DNA from: Adiantum capillus-veneris
Taxonomy: Eukaryota > Streptophyta > Polypodiopsida > Polypodiales > Pteridaceae
Length of the DNA: 64,000 nt
Direction of reading: 5' to 3'
Assembly: GCA_014529385.2 (NCBI GenBank)
Contig: CM043943.1
Span: forward strand, 154,849,092 to 154,913,091
Both the position numbers and the translations under genes were made by a program. A model generated the notes under the pieces. The model had not been told where the DNA came from and ran no database searches. It saw nothing but the letters and a program-made list of their open reading frames with translations. Below are positions 35,901-48,062 of the stretch, piece after piece. Numbering within the stretch: position 1 is the first letter of the stretch; each line of letters opens with the position of its first letter.

Positions 35901-37588
35901 CTTTTGCTACAAAAATTCTTGAACTTAGTGGAGACATACTCTCCCCCATTGTGAGTGTGCAACGCCTTCAAGGTCTTGCCTACTGACCGGTTCTCTACAT
36001 TACAAGGAATTTTGAAACGTAGTAAAAGCTTCATCTTTCGTCTTCAAGAGATAGACCCATACCTTTTGGGTATAGTCATCTGTGAATGTTAGGAAATATA
36101 ATGCCCTCCCTAGAGATGTATGTGGCATATGCCCACATCGATCACTATGTACCAAGTCTAGGGGATTCCCTAACTCTGTATTCAATGATGAAGTGTGGTA
36201 ACCCTAGTCTCTTTTCCATAAATGCAACACTCACACAAACTAAAATCCAGATAGTTTATGATAAGTAGGTAGACCAAACATGAATTTGTTTCATTCCTTT
36301 TTTACTCATATGACCAAGCCGGCTATGCCACAACTCAATAGAAGGCATCGCGGCAACATAAATGGAATTCTCTATCATCCAAGAACCATTGCCAAAAACT
36401 ATAGTATTGCCCAAATCATGTTCACCTGCTAACACTATAATTTTAGTAAACTTTGCACATGTCTGACACCTTAAATCATAAAACGAGTGTTGTTATGCAT
36501 GCATAACTTCACATCTCCAATGCCACGAATGTCAAGTTGATACAAGTCACCTAGCTTGACCAAACCATGCATAGAAGCATAACTAGAGAACCATTCCCTA
36601 TGGGGAGTAACATGGGAACTGGCACATGAGTCAATGATTTAGTTTTGTGCATAACAATCATTAGCAAGAGACAATAATGCATCTAGACTTAAATCAACAA
36701 TGAAATCAAGACATCTTACGGTGTGGCACGTCAAGAACAACCTCATCTGGTGGAGAATTAACTATGTTGAGCTCCTCAAAATCTTCACACTGCTCTTGGG
36801 AGGTTCAAACTTGACAATGGATTTACCCTTTTTACATTGCAAAATGTGGCAATATCTCTGCAAATGGCCTTTCTTGTGGCAATGATAGCATCATTCTATG
36901 TTTTGCAGGTCATGTCTATGACTATTGCTACCATTCTTGCGATCTTATGATCAACCGTGACTACGAATATGATCTCTTTGCCTTTGACAACCATCACTAG
37001 TCATGTATTCACCACCGTGCCCACTAGGATCAAGAGACTAACGTCTAATCTCTTTTCTGAGCAAAGCACTAGTAACATCACTGAAAGCAAGCTTGCCCTA
37101 GGGACGGAGTTAATAATGGCAATGTTAAACATGGCCCATAATGGATGCAAAGAACATAGCAAGAAAGTGGCTTCATTTAACATCAAAATTGAGTCCCTTA
37201 CATGTAAGCTGTGAAAACAAGCTGGTGTAAACTGACATTGTTGTACTCTTTCACGTTCAAACGCATGAGATTTTCATAAGAAAGACTTTATTTGATGTAC
37301 TCTTGCTATCCCAAGCTGAGCATAATGACTCCCATAATTCCTTTGCAGTGGTCTTGTCCATAATGGTAAAGAAAATAGACTCACCAAGGTGTAGGTGAAT
37401 GGTTGCCATAGCATGAGCATCAAGCTCCTCGCACTGATCATTAGTGTAAACACCCTCCTTGTGCTCTTTCAATGGTGCTTCAAGGCCCTCGTTGACCAAG
37501 ACATCAAGCATAAGCTACTTCATATCGTGAAGTTTGTGCCATCAAACTTCTTGATATAATATTCATTTTTCTCAGAAGATCCAACCAT
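32930..37588 (-). pseudogene. Ty1/copia retrotransposon polyprotein, decayed and interrupted
   Basis: Minus-strand copia wreck read from 37588 leftward. Gag begins MVGSSEKNEYYIKKFDGTNF (UBN2-type; TAKELWESLCSAW near 37330). The zinc knuckle CYHCHKKGHLQRYC lies near 36860-36900. The protease motif is IDSCASSHVTP (near 36620; the active-site Gly of DSGAS is Cys). Integrase has HSDRCGHMP and a HNGGEYVSTKF / NGIAEHMNRTIQ core (35756-36185). RT has SPVVKMITLHLVLGL and QMDVKTNFLHEDLEEDIYM (34080-34334). RNaseH ends with a DNPTDALTKSL motif near 33070. Many frameshifts and stops are present; a solo Ty3 LTR splits it at 34902-35475. An 82-bp internal tandem repeat lies at about 34359-34522. It cannot encode active protein. 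Confidence 0.85.
34902..35475 (+). mobile_element. Solo LTR of the element-1 Ty3 family
   Basis: 574 bp, TGTTAACCC start and GCGCACA end, clearly the same LTR as 12360-12931, with TATAAAAG at 35092-35099. It is flanked by the 5-bp duplication GAAGA (34897-34901 and 35476-35480) and sits inside the copia wreck between integrase and RT. A single LTR with intact target duplication indicates LTR-LTR recombination that removed the body of a full element. Confidence 0.93.
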
Positions 37589-39118
37589 GACAAATAAGAG
37601 CAAATGCAAGAGAGTGAGACCATGGATTTAATTGGCAATATTTATGCAAAATTTTTGGTAGAGTCTCCTCTATACAGAGATCACCTCAAACCAAATCTTA
37701 GCAAATCAATGCATAAACCATAAAAAGAGTGCTAACAGGGCATCACCTATACTACTCAAAAAGCACTATCAAAAGCCTACCAACTTGGTGTGAAAGCACA
37801 TATACCCCTCTATACATATCCTATGGTGAGGCTATGAGTAGGGAACTCTAGAAACCTAATCCACTAGCTTACACTAGGTAATCTAGCCCTCAGGGCTCGA
37901 CTTCCAAAAACCTCACGCAACGACTCTCACAAAAGGCTATGTACACATGAGTCAGACTAGCCGTAGTCTCTAATAAGGTGTTTGACTATACGTAGTCTTA
38001 GAAAGGGCTCTTTTGGAACGAGTCTCAAAAATGGATGGGATTACCAAATCAAGCCAAAATAGGCTCCATAACAACGTACAGTGGCAATATCTGCAACACG
38101 ACATACATGGGTCATAAAATCACTATAGGATGCATTGTATACACTCAAAGAAGTGCCAACAAGTGTGTGTAAACAAAATCACAAAAAATCTCCCTACAGG
38201 GAGTAAATGCTCTCAATAGAGCACAAGCACTCTCAAGTGCTAATCACACATAAAACCATATGGATCCAAACTCCCACCAAAACTAAAGTCACTAAAATGC
38301 ATGGAAACACATGTCGCTCTCAAAGATATTGCAAATTTGTTGTGTCAAAAGAACTTGTGAGTGTCCTTGAGAAGTCATTGTCAAGGTATTTTGTGTTCGT
38401 GAGGTAAGTCGGGCTGCTTGTTGTGGGAAAAAGTGAGAGACAGATGCACATTAAACAAGATTATGATGCAAAATACACTTTGTAAACCTTTAACTATGTT
38501 AACTTAGCAATTATAAAATCTAAATACAAAACCTTGACCGCAATAAGCACGTGCTCTTAAATCCACCAAGATCATGAGAAGAAGCATGAACGCCAAAACT
38601 TTACCCCTTCAATTCCCTTCCCTTGCTCTTCTCAACCACCTTCACGAGCACAAACTTTGCCTTCTCTTGCTTTGGTTTGAATTTGAACTTAAATGAACCT
38701 CTTTTTAAGTATGAAAACTATGTAAAATTGTTCCGTTTTTAGAAAAAAAAGATCTTACTAGCCCAACATTCAAGAGTCTTTTATGTAGACTCTAAACTCA
38801 ACAATATTTTGCCTCGTCCCATGAGAAATGAATCAAAGGCACACCATCTTTTCTTCACTTTAAATTATTACTATATAGTAAGGCATGGGCTGTAACATTT
38901 CTATATAGTAATAGTTGCTACACATTTTCTCTCTAGTAATTTAGTGTAAGTGATTACTATATAGTAAGTCATAGGTTGTAACATTTCCTACATAGTAATA
39001 GTTGCTACAAAGTTGATATCTAGTCATTAAGTGCAAGTAGATGGATTTAAAAAAATGAAGTTTTATTATAGTAAATGTATGTTCTCATGAAATTACTATG
39101 ATAAAACGTCCCATCATT

Positions 39119-39120
<2 letters not shown>
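37589..39120. other. Intergenic sequence with an 86-bp tandem duplication
   Basis: No gene recognised. From 38867 to about 39038 an 86-base unit containing ATTACTATATAGTAAG is present twice, diverged by several substitutions. The 5' LTR and leader of the minus-strand copia should lie somewhere here, but no primer site was found. Confidence 0.5.

Positions 39121-39166
<46 letters not shown>
39121..39166. repeat. (CT)n microsatellite
   Basis: About 23 CT units directly upstream of the LINE fragment. Confidence 0.93.
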
Positions 39167-39168
<2 letters not shown>

Positions 39169-39179
39169 GTATCACATAA

Positions 39180-39801
39180 AGAGTTTTATGTTTGACCAAT
39201 GGACCCCGGAATCCGACCGTTGCACCTTATGTATTGACCTTTCATGTGGAGAAGCAACTAAGCATGATAATCTCAGCCAAAGGAAAGAGAATTATCACTA
39301 TGTATGGATTTCAAACGGGCACCAATGTACATTGAAATGGTTGAGCAAAATTTATGGATGAAGAAGCTTCAATATGATGCATCATTGGAAACTAAATGGG
39401 AAGCTTTCAAGAAAGTTATTTGTTCTTGTGCCGAAGAATGCTTTGCTATAAAGCATCTCCATGGTATCAACAAAGATAGACCACGCAAAAAGTGGTTTTA
39501 TAAAGAATGTCAAGATGCTCAAAAATCCTTGATAAATCTTGATGCAACTATGGACAAAGACAACTATCAAAGTCATTTGCGTACATACAAGGCATTGATT
39601 CAAAAGAAGAGAAGAAGATGGGAAGTAAAGCAACAACTTTTTCAAGTCCAAGTAAGGGCACATGCATGTGGAAGATTTTGGAGAAACATGAGGGGCAAGC
39701 GGGTTGCGAATTTTGGTAACTTGAGTCTTGTGGATATGTACACACATTGCCGTTGGGCTGGAGACTACCGGAAACTAACACTCACCATTCATTCTACATA
39801 A
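39180..39801 (+). pseudogene. LINE ORF2 fragment (endonuclease end to pre-RT linker)
   Basis: The first part (39188-39270) reads TPESDRCTLCIDLSC, resembling the end of a LINE AP-endonuclease domain where an SDH motif is usual (Arg here). After a frame change, 39304-39801 is an open 165-codon stretch rich in Lys/Arg/Trp, including RKKWFYKECQDAQKSL and YKALIQKKRRRWEVKQQ. That is typical of the linker between endonuclease and reverse transcriptase in plant LINEs. RT itself is missing, so this is a fragment. Confidence 0.65.
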
Positions 39802-39879
39802 AAGAATAAGGACTCATAACCCTAACACTATTGTGTTTGGAGTCCACCCAAACCTGTATCTCCTCTCTTCTCCATTGCT

Positions 39880-39939
39880 GAACACACACACACACACACA
39901 CACACGCTCTCGCACGCGCTCTTCAACTGGTATCAGAGC
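39880..39939 (+). mobile_element. Copia LTR end, (CA)n and Met-tRNA primer site
   Basis: A (CA)n tract (about 39884-39905) is followed by CTCTTCA (LTR end at 39925), AC, and then TGGTATCAGAGC (39928-39939). The last is an exact match to the initiator tRNA-Met primer site used by copia elements. The start of this 5' LTR could not be located, and no matching 3' LTR was seen downstream. Confidence 0.7.
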
Positions 39940-40944
39940 TTAGGGATTGGGGGCACCATTGGAGCTCAGCGGGGAGGCAAGCGGAGAAGCAGCAAAACTG
40001 CAGCACGTTTATGCATATCTATTTTGGCCTACCAAAACGTCTTCATTTAAGCCGATTTCCCCTAGTTTTGACCGATTTTTTGTCCTCTTCAACTTTGCAG
40101 AAGAAAGTTTTCTCAAAATCTTCACCAATTTCGAGACACATCACTCAGATTGCCAGTAGGTCGTGAAGTAGAAGCTGCAGATTTTTATAGATTTGTTTTG
40201 ATATGTAAAAACAGCTTATTTCAAGTCCATTCCCGCCAAACCGAACCGTTTTGGCGTGGTCTATAACTTTGCAGAAGGAAGTTTCTACAAATTTGGCACA
40301 GTTTGAGAGATATTCAATTCAGACAGCAGGGTGGTCTACCCTCGTCGGTTCTTCTGCAATGTCTGTCACACACATATTTGATGTAAGGTCTTGAGGGCTT
40401 GTTATATCAGACAAACTGTTGCAATGGTTATAGAAAAGGGTTTTTGTAGTTGATGTAAGATCTTATGCGTTTATGTATTGTGATGGAAATATGCAAAGCG
40501 TATTGTTGCGAGTCGTGGTTAAGGTTTTATTGAGCTGTGGGATTTTCAAATGTGGAGATCCTTTCGGTGATACAGGTTTTGGGTGAGCCCTCGACATCCC
40601 CATAGTTTTGGCATCAACATAGGATGTATATTTATGTGGTTAGTGCAATATTGGTGTGCATCTGCTGATCCGCCATTGTTGGCATTGCTGTCATCTTTAT
40701 GCGTATGCCTTTGACAATGTTCAATTGGTCAGAGACACTCTTCTAGAGTTGGAGACATTGACAGTGATAGTTCTTTGAGATTTTATCTTGCCGGTTTAGC
40801 CATTTGATCAGCATTTCAGTCATTGTGCACATTTGTTTTGGGTTCAAAAGTCAGTTTTGCAGGGGAGACTCTGCCGAAATTCTTCAGGTTTTCTATCATC
40901 TTCTTTAGTGGAGCGGATCTATCACTTTTGTTCCTTGTCGAGTG
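39940..40944 (+). other. Copia leader
   Basis: About 1 kb between the primer site and the gag ATG at 40945, without coding potential. Two loosely similar stretches (both with CTTTGCAGAAGRAAGTTT, near 40096 and 40269) suggest an old internal duplication. Confidence 0.5.
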
Positions 40945-43330
40945 ATGGCTTCATCATTGGAGAACTCTTTGTTCAACATTGAGAAGTTAGATGGCACTAA
41001 CTTCCCATTTTGGAAGGAACAAATTTACAATATCTTAGTACAAAAGAAGCAGATCCGGCCGATAAAGATGAAAGGGATAAAGCCTGAGGATATGGATGAG
41101 TATGATTGGCAGGAGTTGGATGAGCTTGCCAGGTCCACCATCATGCTGACTTTGTCAAAGAATGTGTACTTCAATGTGAAACATGGAAAAGACTAGTTAT
41201 GAGCTGTGGAAGAAGTTATGTGACTGTATGAGAAGCAAAGTGCAACATCACAGGTTTATTGGCTAAAAAAGTTAGTTGATTTGAAGATGGATGAGGGCAC
41301 ACCCATGTGCAACCATCTCAATGAGTTCAACACAATTTTCAGTCAGCTTTCTGCACAGGGAGTCAATTTTGACAATTCGATCAAAGCAATGTTCTTGCTC
41401 GTTACGCTGCCAGAAAGTTAGGATATTTTTTGCACAGCCATAAGTAACTCAGAACCTCCTGATGGTTTAACATGTGCTGATCTTGAGGGCACTTTGCTTA
41501 CTGAAGAGGTTAGCAGGAAGAATCTTGATACTTCTCGTGGTACTAGCAATGCTCTCGTTGTTTGTGGTCGATCACAAGAAAAGGGAAAGCAGAATCAGAG
41601 AGGAAAATCTCGTATCAAATCACGTGGCCGAAAAGACTTTGAGTGCTATCATTGTCACAAAAAGGGTCATATGAAGAAATACTGTCGAAAGTGAAAACAA
41701 GAGAAAGGTAAAGACAAGAAGTCGGAAGAAGGCAAGACTAAGGAAAGCAGTATAAAGATTGAAGAGATCAACAATGTTTTTGTTGAAGATTCTGATGGAG
41801 ATATTTATCTCACATCTGCCATGGATTAAGCATTTTTTGTTGCCACTGATGACTATGCTTTACAGGATTGGGTTATTGACTCAAATGGATCATTTCATGT
41901 GACTCCTCACAGAGAGTGGTTCAGTACATATGATGCAGCCCGTAAAGGTCGAATTCATCTTGGCAATGATTTTGCTTGCGACATAGTTAATGTCGGCGAC
42001 GTGCAACTGAAATTTCAAAATGGTTCTTCATTGATGCTCAAGAATGTGAGACATGTGCCGAAGCTTACCAAAAGCTTGATTAGTACATGACAATTGGATG
42101 ACGCAGGATATTACTACACATTTGGTGATAGTTCGTGGAAGATCACCAAAGGTTCTTTAGTGGTAGCACATGGTTCAAAGTCTGGGACTTTGTACATGCT
42201 ACATGTATCCAGTGTTAAAAACCATGTAATTTGTGTAACCGAGCAGCCAAGTGTTTCTTTGTGGCATCGCCGGTTAGGACATATGTCTCAAAAGGGAATG
42301 AAAATCTTATCTCGTTTTGGTTATGTGCCTGGCTTCAATTTCTCAGACGTTTCAGTTTGTGAGCATTGTCTTTATGGTAAACAAACACAGTCACCACACA
42401 AAAGGAGAAGCACTCAAAAAAGTGAGCCATTAGAGTTAGTGCATAGTGATGTCTGTTGACCTATGCCTAACGTATCCATGGGAGGTTCGTTATACTTTGT
42501 TACATTCATTGATGACTTCTCAAGGAAAGTGTGGGTATATCCTCTCAGGAAGAAGGATGAAGTTCTTTCAAAATTTCAAAATTTTGTGGCATTAGTGGAG
42601 AATCAGTCTGGCAAGAAAGTAAAGTGCTTGAGGTCAAACAATGGTGGTGAGTATGTCACTAAAGCCTTTCAAAAATTTTGTGATTCCAAAGGCATCAAAA
42701 GAGAGTTGACTGCTCCATGTAACCCTCCACAAAATGGTGTTGCTGAGAGGATGAACCGTACCATACAAGAGAAGTTACATAGCATGTTATCTAATGCAGA
42801 ATTGCCTAATGGATTTTGGGCGAAAGCATTAGCAATTGATGTCCATCTTATTAATAGATCTCCTAACAAGGCTTTAGATGAGAAGGTACATAAAGAGCTT
42901 TGGTCTGGGAAGCCACCTTCTTACAAGCATCTTAGAGTCTTTGGCTTTGAAGCGTATTGCCATGTTCCAAAGGAGTTTCGAAGCAAGTTGGCTCCTAAGT
43001 CAAAGAAATGCATATATCTTGGCTATGGAATCCTGGCGAGATGGGATTTCGGTTATGGGATCCTGAAGCTAAAAAGATAGTTCACAGTAATGACATATAC
43101 TTCAATGAAGAAAAGATGCATAAGAAGCCTGTGCATACAGTGGAGGTCAGGAGAGTTATCTTCCAAGAGGATGGAATTGTCCACAATAGGGCTGAAGTGC
43201 CTAATGTCAGACAACAAGTACAGAATCCTCCTGCAGTACAAGATGTTGCTGAGGGACAACCGGCTCAAGCAGTTATTAGAAGGTCTACAAGAGTTTCAAG
43301 GCCTCCTGATAGATTTTGCATCCAAATGAG
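40945..43330 (+). pseudogene. Ty1/copia Gag-protease-integrase, cut before RT
   Basis: Same-frame remains from ATG 40945 (MASSLENSLFNIEKLDGTNF) through Gag, zinc knuckle CYHCHKKGHMKKYC (about 41644), protease motif DSNGSFHVTP (about 41878; DSGAS expected, so inactive), GAG-pre-integrase SLWHRRLGHMSQKGM (42259), the integrase core with FIDDFSRKVWVYP, NNGGEYVTKAF and NGVAERMNRTIQ, to the linker RRSTRVSRPPDRF (about 43280-43320). The usual RT (YVDD) and RNaseH never follow. The sequence passes into an unrelated coding region at about 43325. Several stops and paired indels near 41190-41240 break it. Confidence 0.85.
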
Positions 43331-43623
43331 CCCATATTTCACTCGGAGCATGTATTTGGTATATACTTCAAAACTATGAAGCCAAGTTTGCAAAAAGTTG
43401 AAAAATTTGCTCAGTTATAAATAATCGCGATTATTTACTTTGGTTGCAAAATTTGTTTTGACTTCATAGTTTTGTTTCTTGCATGTTTTTATGCATCTAT
43501 GCTTGTTCAAAAATTAATTTGAAGCAAATTGGACCAAAATTGTCAACATTTCAAACTAAAGGACATTTCAGAGAAAATTCTGACAAATTTGCTAATTTTG
43601 CACTCTATTCACTGAACAGGAGC

Positions 43624-46600
43624 CATGCAAGCAACAAAGAGGGCCAAGAAGAAGCTCAACCAAAAGGAGAAGTTGCAGGAGCTACCCGCATATCAACTAG
43701 ACCCAGATTCAATCAAAGCAGCCAAGGCAGCATACCTCTCCAGATAAGCCAGAAGAGCATCACACTACAGTCTTCATCGGTAGATTCAAGAGTGAAGAGG
43801 GACATCAGGGGGAGTTGCAACTCCTACCTAAGGAAGTATACGATGTTACTGTGAAGCCAGAGACCAACGAAGCCAACCGCAGGCTAGGACTCAGAGACTT
43901 CTACAAACAAGAGCCTTGCGGAGTGGATTTTCAGAAAGCTTACAAGCTTTTATCCACAATCAAAGAAGATGCAACAACCCAAATATCTGACACTCAAGGA
44001 AACAAGGTCGAAGTGGTCATAACTAAAGATATAGTGGCAGAAGCACTCAGACTGCCTACAGAGGGAATGACCATGAGAGCTAGGGATAGGAAAACATCAG
44101 GGACTTTTACCAAAGAGACCGTCGTGGCTACCTTTGTAGCTTGATTCACAAACAGGTGGAAGAGCCAGCCAGATTATACCATCATCACTTCCATTTTTTG
44201 GCAAAAAGGCCACCAAGGTACATTACGCCAAATCACGCGGTTGCCACCACATTTACCCAAGTTCTAAAGTCAACAACCAGGCAACCATTAGACCACGCCA
44301 AATATGTCCTGACCACCTTGAAGGGCACCAAGAAAGAAGGCAAGATCACTTACTTGGGTGCACCATAAGTTTTGACAAGGATAACATACCATGCCATTGG
44401 CATGGCCGACAATCTACCACCTACCCCTGACCAAAACACCTGGATATTGGCAGCACAACCATCTCTGAGAGCTACAAGGTCATGAAAAAGATGTTATAAA
44501 TCCGATGAAGAATCAGCTGACAGCTCGCCGGAAAGGCACAGCAGCGAGAGCTCTGATAACAAGGAGAAGAGAGCGAGAAGGGAAGGAATAAAGAGAAAAG
44601 TTGTGGCCGCCCACCAAGAAGAGCCCACGTAGGAACAAGCTCGCTTCAAAACAGAAAACACACCTACCAGCCCAGTCGACAAGCACAAGGAAAAGACCCT
44701 GAGAAATGGGTGCCGAGCGGACTTAAAGGCCCAAGAACGAAGCATCACACAAGAAAAGAGACTGAAGACCCCACTGAAACATTGGAAAAAATGTACCAAG
44801 AAGCTGAGGCCCTAAAGCTAAAGGAAGCTGAATAAGCGGCTAGAAAAGCCAAAGAGGCGGAGGAACAAAGACAAGCCGAGGAAACGGCTAGAGAAGAAGC
44901 ACAAGAACAAGGTTATGAGTCTCTTCAACCTACCTCACTGCCTACCAAAAAACATGACCATCCTATGCCAAGCCCACCACCATCACCTAAGAAAGAGACT
45001 ACCACTGCACAAGAGGCGGACCAGCAAGAGAAAGAAAAAGATAAAAAAGCAGAGCCAAAACAAGAGACTACCACTGCACAAGAGGCCACTGCTACACAAG
45101 AGCAGCAACAACATAAAGAACCTGAGCCAGAGAAGGAAGTGAGCCCTGCACCTGAAGAAACTACACAGTTTGGGCCAACACCCTCTACTTCCACACAACA
45201 AGAAACAGTCGAGGCATCCACAAGGCCTCAGGATGACAAAGAAAAAGACAAACCCTCTACCTCCACGCAAGAAGAACCAGCAGCTACGACGCAGCAGAAA
45301 GACACACACGAGGCTGCAGGCACATCAACTTAGCTGGCAAGATAGGAGGATTAGAAGTCAAATGACGAGGTCATATTGCAAGTAAACAAATATTCAAGGC
45401 AGATGCATGATATGCCGGAGAGACTGCGATCAACAACACTTAGCCGCAGTACCAAGGCTAAAGAGCTCGAGATGGTGATTGACGCTCTTCAAGGAGAGTT
45501 AGAAGACAGGATGACTGTCATCACCGATCTTCAGATGCAAGTGCAGGGGATGAAAGAAGAAGCTGAACAACATCAGCTAGCTAGAGATAGACAGCATAAA
45601 GAAATGGAGGAGTTAGGTGATTTGCTCACCAAGTTATCCGATGGTTGCAAGGCAAAAGATGAACACTTCTTACAACATCTCTGTCAGCTCAAAAAATTCA
45701 AGTGCAATTGGATGTTGCAAATGCTTCTTTGTAATATTCCGAACAGAGAATAAATGATCAGGCAATCTTCTTACGACAAATCAGAGGAATTCCAGCTGTG
45801 GCCTCGATCAAAGGGACTGAGGCACTAGAAAAGAAGAACAAAGACCTTGAGTTAGAATTAAAGTTGGATCAATCATAGCGCAGGGACCTGACACTGATGC
45901 GCATTCAAAGAGAAGAAGAGCTCCTAAAAGAAATAGTAGAGCTCAAGAGAGTTAACCAACTCCCTAGAGATGGAAAGCTAGAAACGCAGGATGAGGCAGG
46001 TACTTCAGAGCCGCCGCAGATAGACATACCCTCGGTCTCATTTGCTGAGTTTGATACACAATCCATAGCAGAGCCGAGTGGTGAAGAGGATTTTCAGGTT
46101 AACATCAGAGATGTAGACACAGTGCCTATGGTCCAGCTATCAAAAGCTAAGGAGGACGCACTGAAAGAGAAGATCACCCAAGAGGTGGATGAGCAGTGGA
46201 AAGCCGCAATGGATTGGGAGTTGAGAGTTCTACACTCTGTCAACGTCACTCAACTCACTCCCAATCAGATCAATGCGCAATGGCATCAGCAATCCCTGCC
46301 ATACCCTCTCATAAAAGTGGAGCTACTATAGGTAAAGGAGAGGCTCTACAAAGACATGCAATAAGATGGCGCAGATAAAGACCACCCAAAGTGGAGGTTG
46401 AGCTGGTTGAACAAGAATCCGAGATATCTGATTCTGTTCACAAAAGCACCTGCAATCCTGCAAAGAGATTCCACATTTTGTCCTGTACCCAGAGTAAGGA
46501 CATGGCAAGAGCATGAGGCACTGACAAAGAAGCGGCCAACCTGGCTGAACTACACCAGACTGCCAGCTCCGGAGAAAGGACAAGCAACTGAGGAATACAT

Positions 46601-47096
46601 GGTGAAAACCCTAACAGGTGCCATGTCTTTCTTCAAGAGTCTATCGGATCTCTCCTACGCCATGTTATATAAAATATGCCGAATGCTGCTCACTTGTATT
46701 GAAGTATTTCATGAGCCAGAGCAAGCAGGCACCCCGTGGTTGTCATTCCTCGAGGGAAATAAGGGGTTATGCTATGGCCTAAGTAGCCAGCCTTCCGAAG
46801 AAGTACTCTATGGCTTCTACGTCCGGTGTATGTTCTTGCCATTGAATAATATGTTGGTGTTTGAGGAAGCTTTCTACACTGGATTCTTCACTTGGCGAAC
46901 GAAGATCTTTGCGCTAGTGATCAGCAACCTCACATCCAAATTTGTAGGCTACTCAGCGGTGGAGCTGAAGAACAAAGTGACCATGCAATTTCTGCAAGTG
47001 TCAGACAAAGAAAGAAAAATCAGACACCAGAAGGCACTGGATACACTTAAGGACCGCCTCGCCCGCCGTCAGCCCGAAGACTATTTGAGCCCATAA
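43624..47096 (+). pseudogene. Orphan coding region of an unclassified retroelement
   Basis: A roughly 1150-codon decayed frame from ATG 43624 (MQATKRAKKKLNQKEK) to a stop at 47094-47096. Most interruptions look like C-to-T changes of Gln codons: TAA or TAG near 44852, 45331, 45343, 45352, 45751, 45877, 46329 and 46362, with at least one frameshift near 43740-43810. Regions: Lys-rich N-terminus; a globular part (43815-44370; VDFQKAYKLLSTIKED, ITKDIVAEALRLPTEG); a very Glu/Lys/Thr-rich stretch (44500-45330); a predicted coiled coil (about 45380-46000); and a hydrophobic C-terminal globular domain (46398-47096; EEVLYGFYVRCMFLPLNNML). It ends 20 bases before a polypurine tract and LTR. I do not recognise it. 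The middle part vaguely recalls plant-transposon-associated domains of unknown function. No RT, protease or zinc knuckle is visible. Confidence 0.6.
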
Positions 47097-47116
47097 AGCT
47101 ATGTCAAGGGACGACA

Positions 47117-47555
47117 CAGGCGAGGAGGGGGGGAATGTTAGTAGCAAGCTAACACGGATACCATTTTTCGGAGTTCTCTTTGTAAAATATTTATTATTTT
47201 GATAAATCGGGAATATTGTAACTCCTATTTTCTCGAATAAACTCTGTAATTAATAAGTCGGGGCTACAAGCTTCCAGATTGTATCAGACAGTCACTTTCC
47301 AGCTTTGGTAGAACTCCAGATTATTAGTTTTGACCACCCAAAAACCTTGGCTAAGGTATAAAAGCCAATTTTTGTAAGTTTTTTTAGAAGTTTTGGATAA
47401 TGACATACTCAGCGTGAGCTAATGGCGCTCAGTCCTCTCCTTCTCGCTCTTCTTACTCCCTCCCGGGTTGTCACATTGCAGTCGTGTTTGTTGCATTGAA
47501 ACCGTAGGTAAGAGCTCTACACATTGACGTAATCAATTCACAATATTTTGTAGTG
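47117..47555 (+). mobile_element. Polypurine tract and LTR of the unclassified element
   Basis: AGGCGAGGAGGGGGGGAA (47118-47135) is followed by TGTTAG at 47136. The first 19 bases are themselves bounded by TGTTAG..CTAACA. A TATA box (TATAAAAG) lies at 47357-47364. The right limit is uncertain. A GGCATCGCCGACCCG motif near 47558 resembles a primer site, which would be odd after a 3' LTR. No matching 5' LTR is present in the window. Confidence 0.55.
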
Positions 47556-47559
47556 TTTG

Positions 47560-48050
47560 GCATCGCCGACCCGTGGCCTAATTTCATCATAACTAGGAAT
47601 TTACACTTTCAAATAAAAAACTAAGCATAGGCGGGGTATTGGGGCATCATTGCTAAGAATTTAGATGCATTCTGGGTCGAAAACGACTAGGTTAAAAATC
47701 CACTGTTGTTAATAATCACGATTTTGGAACTTGACCTAAAGTGGGGTTTGAGACCATAAGCATGTGTGCTTAGGTCTTATAAACTTGTCTTAGAAGTTTT
47801 GTTACATTTGGATGTCATTTGATACTATAACAGATGTGATTTGTTTACCGATGAGCGATTGGCTTTTGGTGACTTCAGTCACTTGAGTGTAGCTTGAGTT
47901 AGATGCGAGTTGTTAGTTGTTTTTCGAGAGATTGACACCCTCTTGTAGCCTTTATGCACTAGTCGAGTCAGCTTCATCCCATGGATTGACAATTTAATCG
48001 TGATTCTCGCTAATACTGCAATAAGATAGGATGGTGAGGTTAGACATGCG
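47560..48050. other. Unassigned sequence
   Basis: No coding potential recognised. It could be the leader of whatever element owns the primer-like site at 47558. Confidence 0.4.
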
Positions 48051-48062
48051 TCCCACAACGCT

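Noticed and set aside
44925-45309. Cys/Phe-rich minus-strand ORFs at 44.9-45.3 kb
   Set aside because: Antisense of the Glu/Lys/Thr-rich segment of the orphan coding region.
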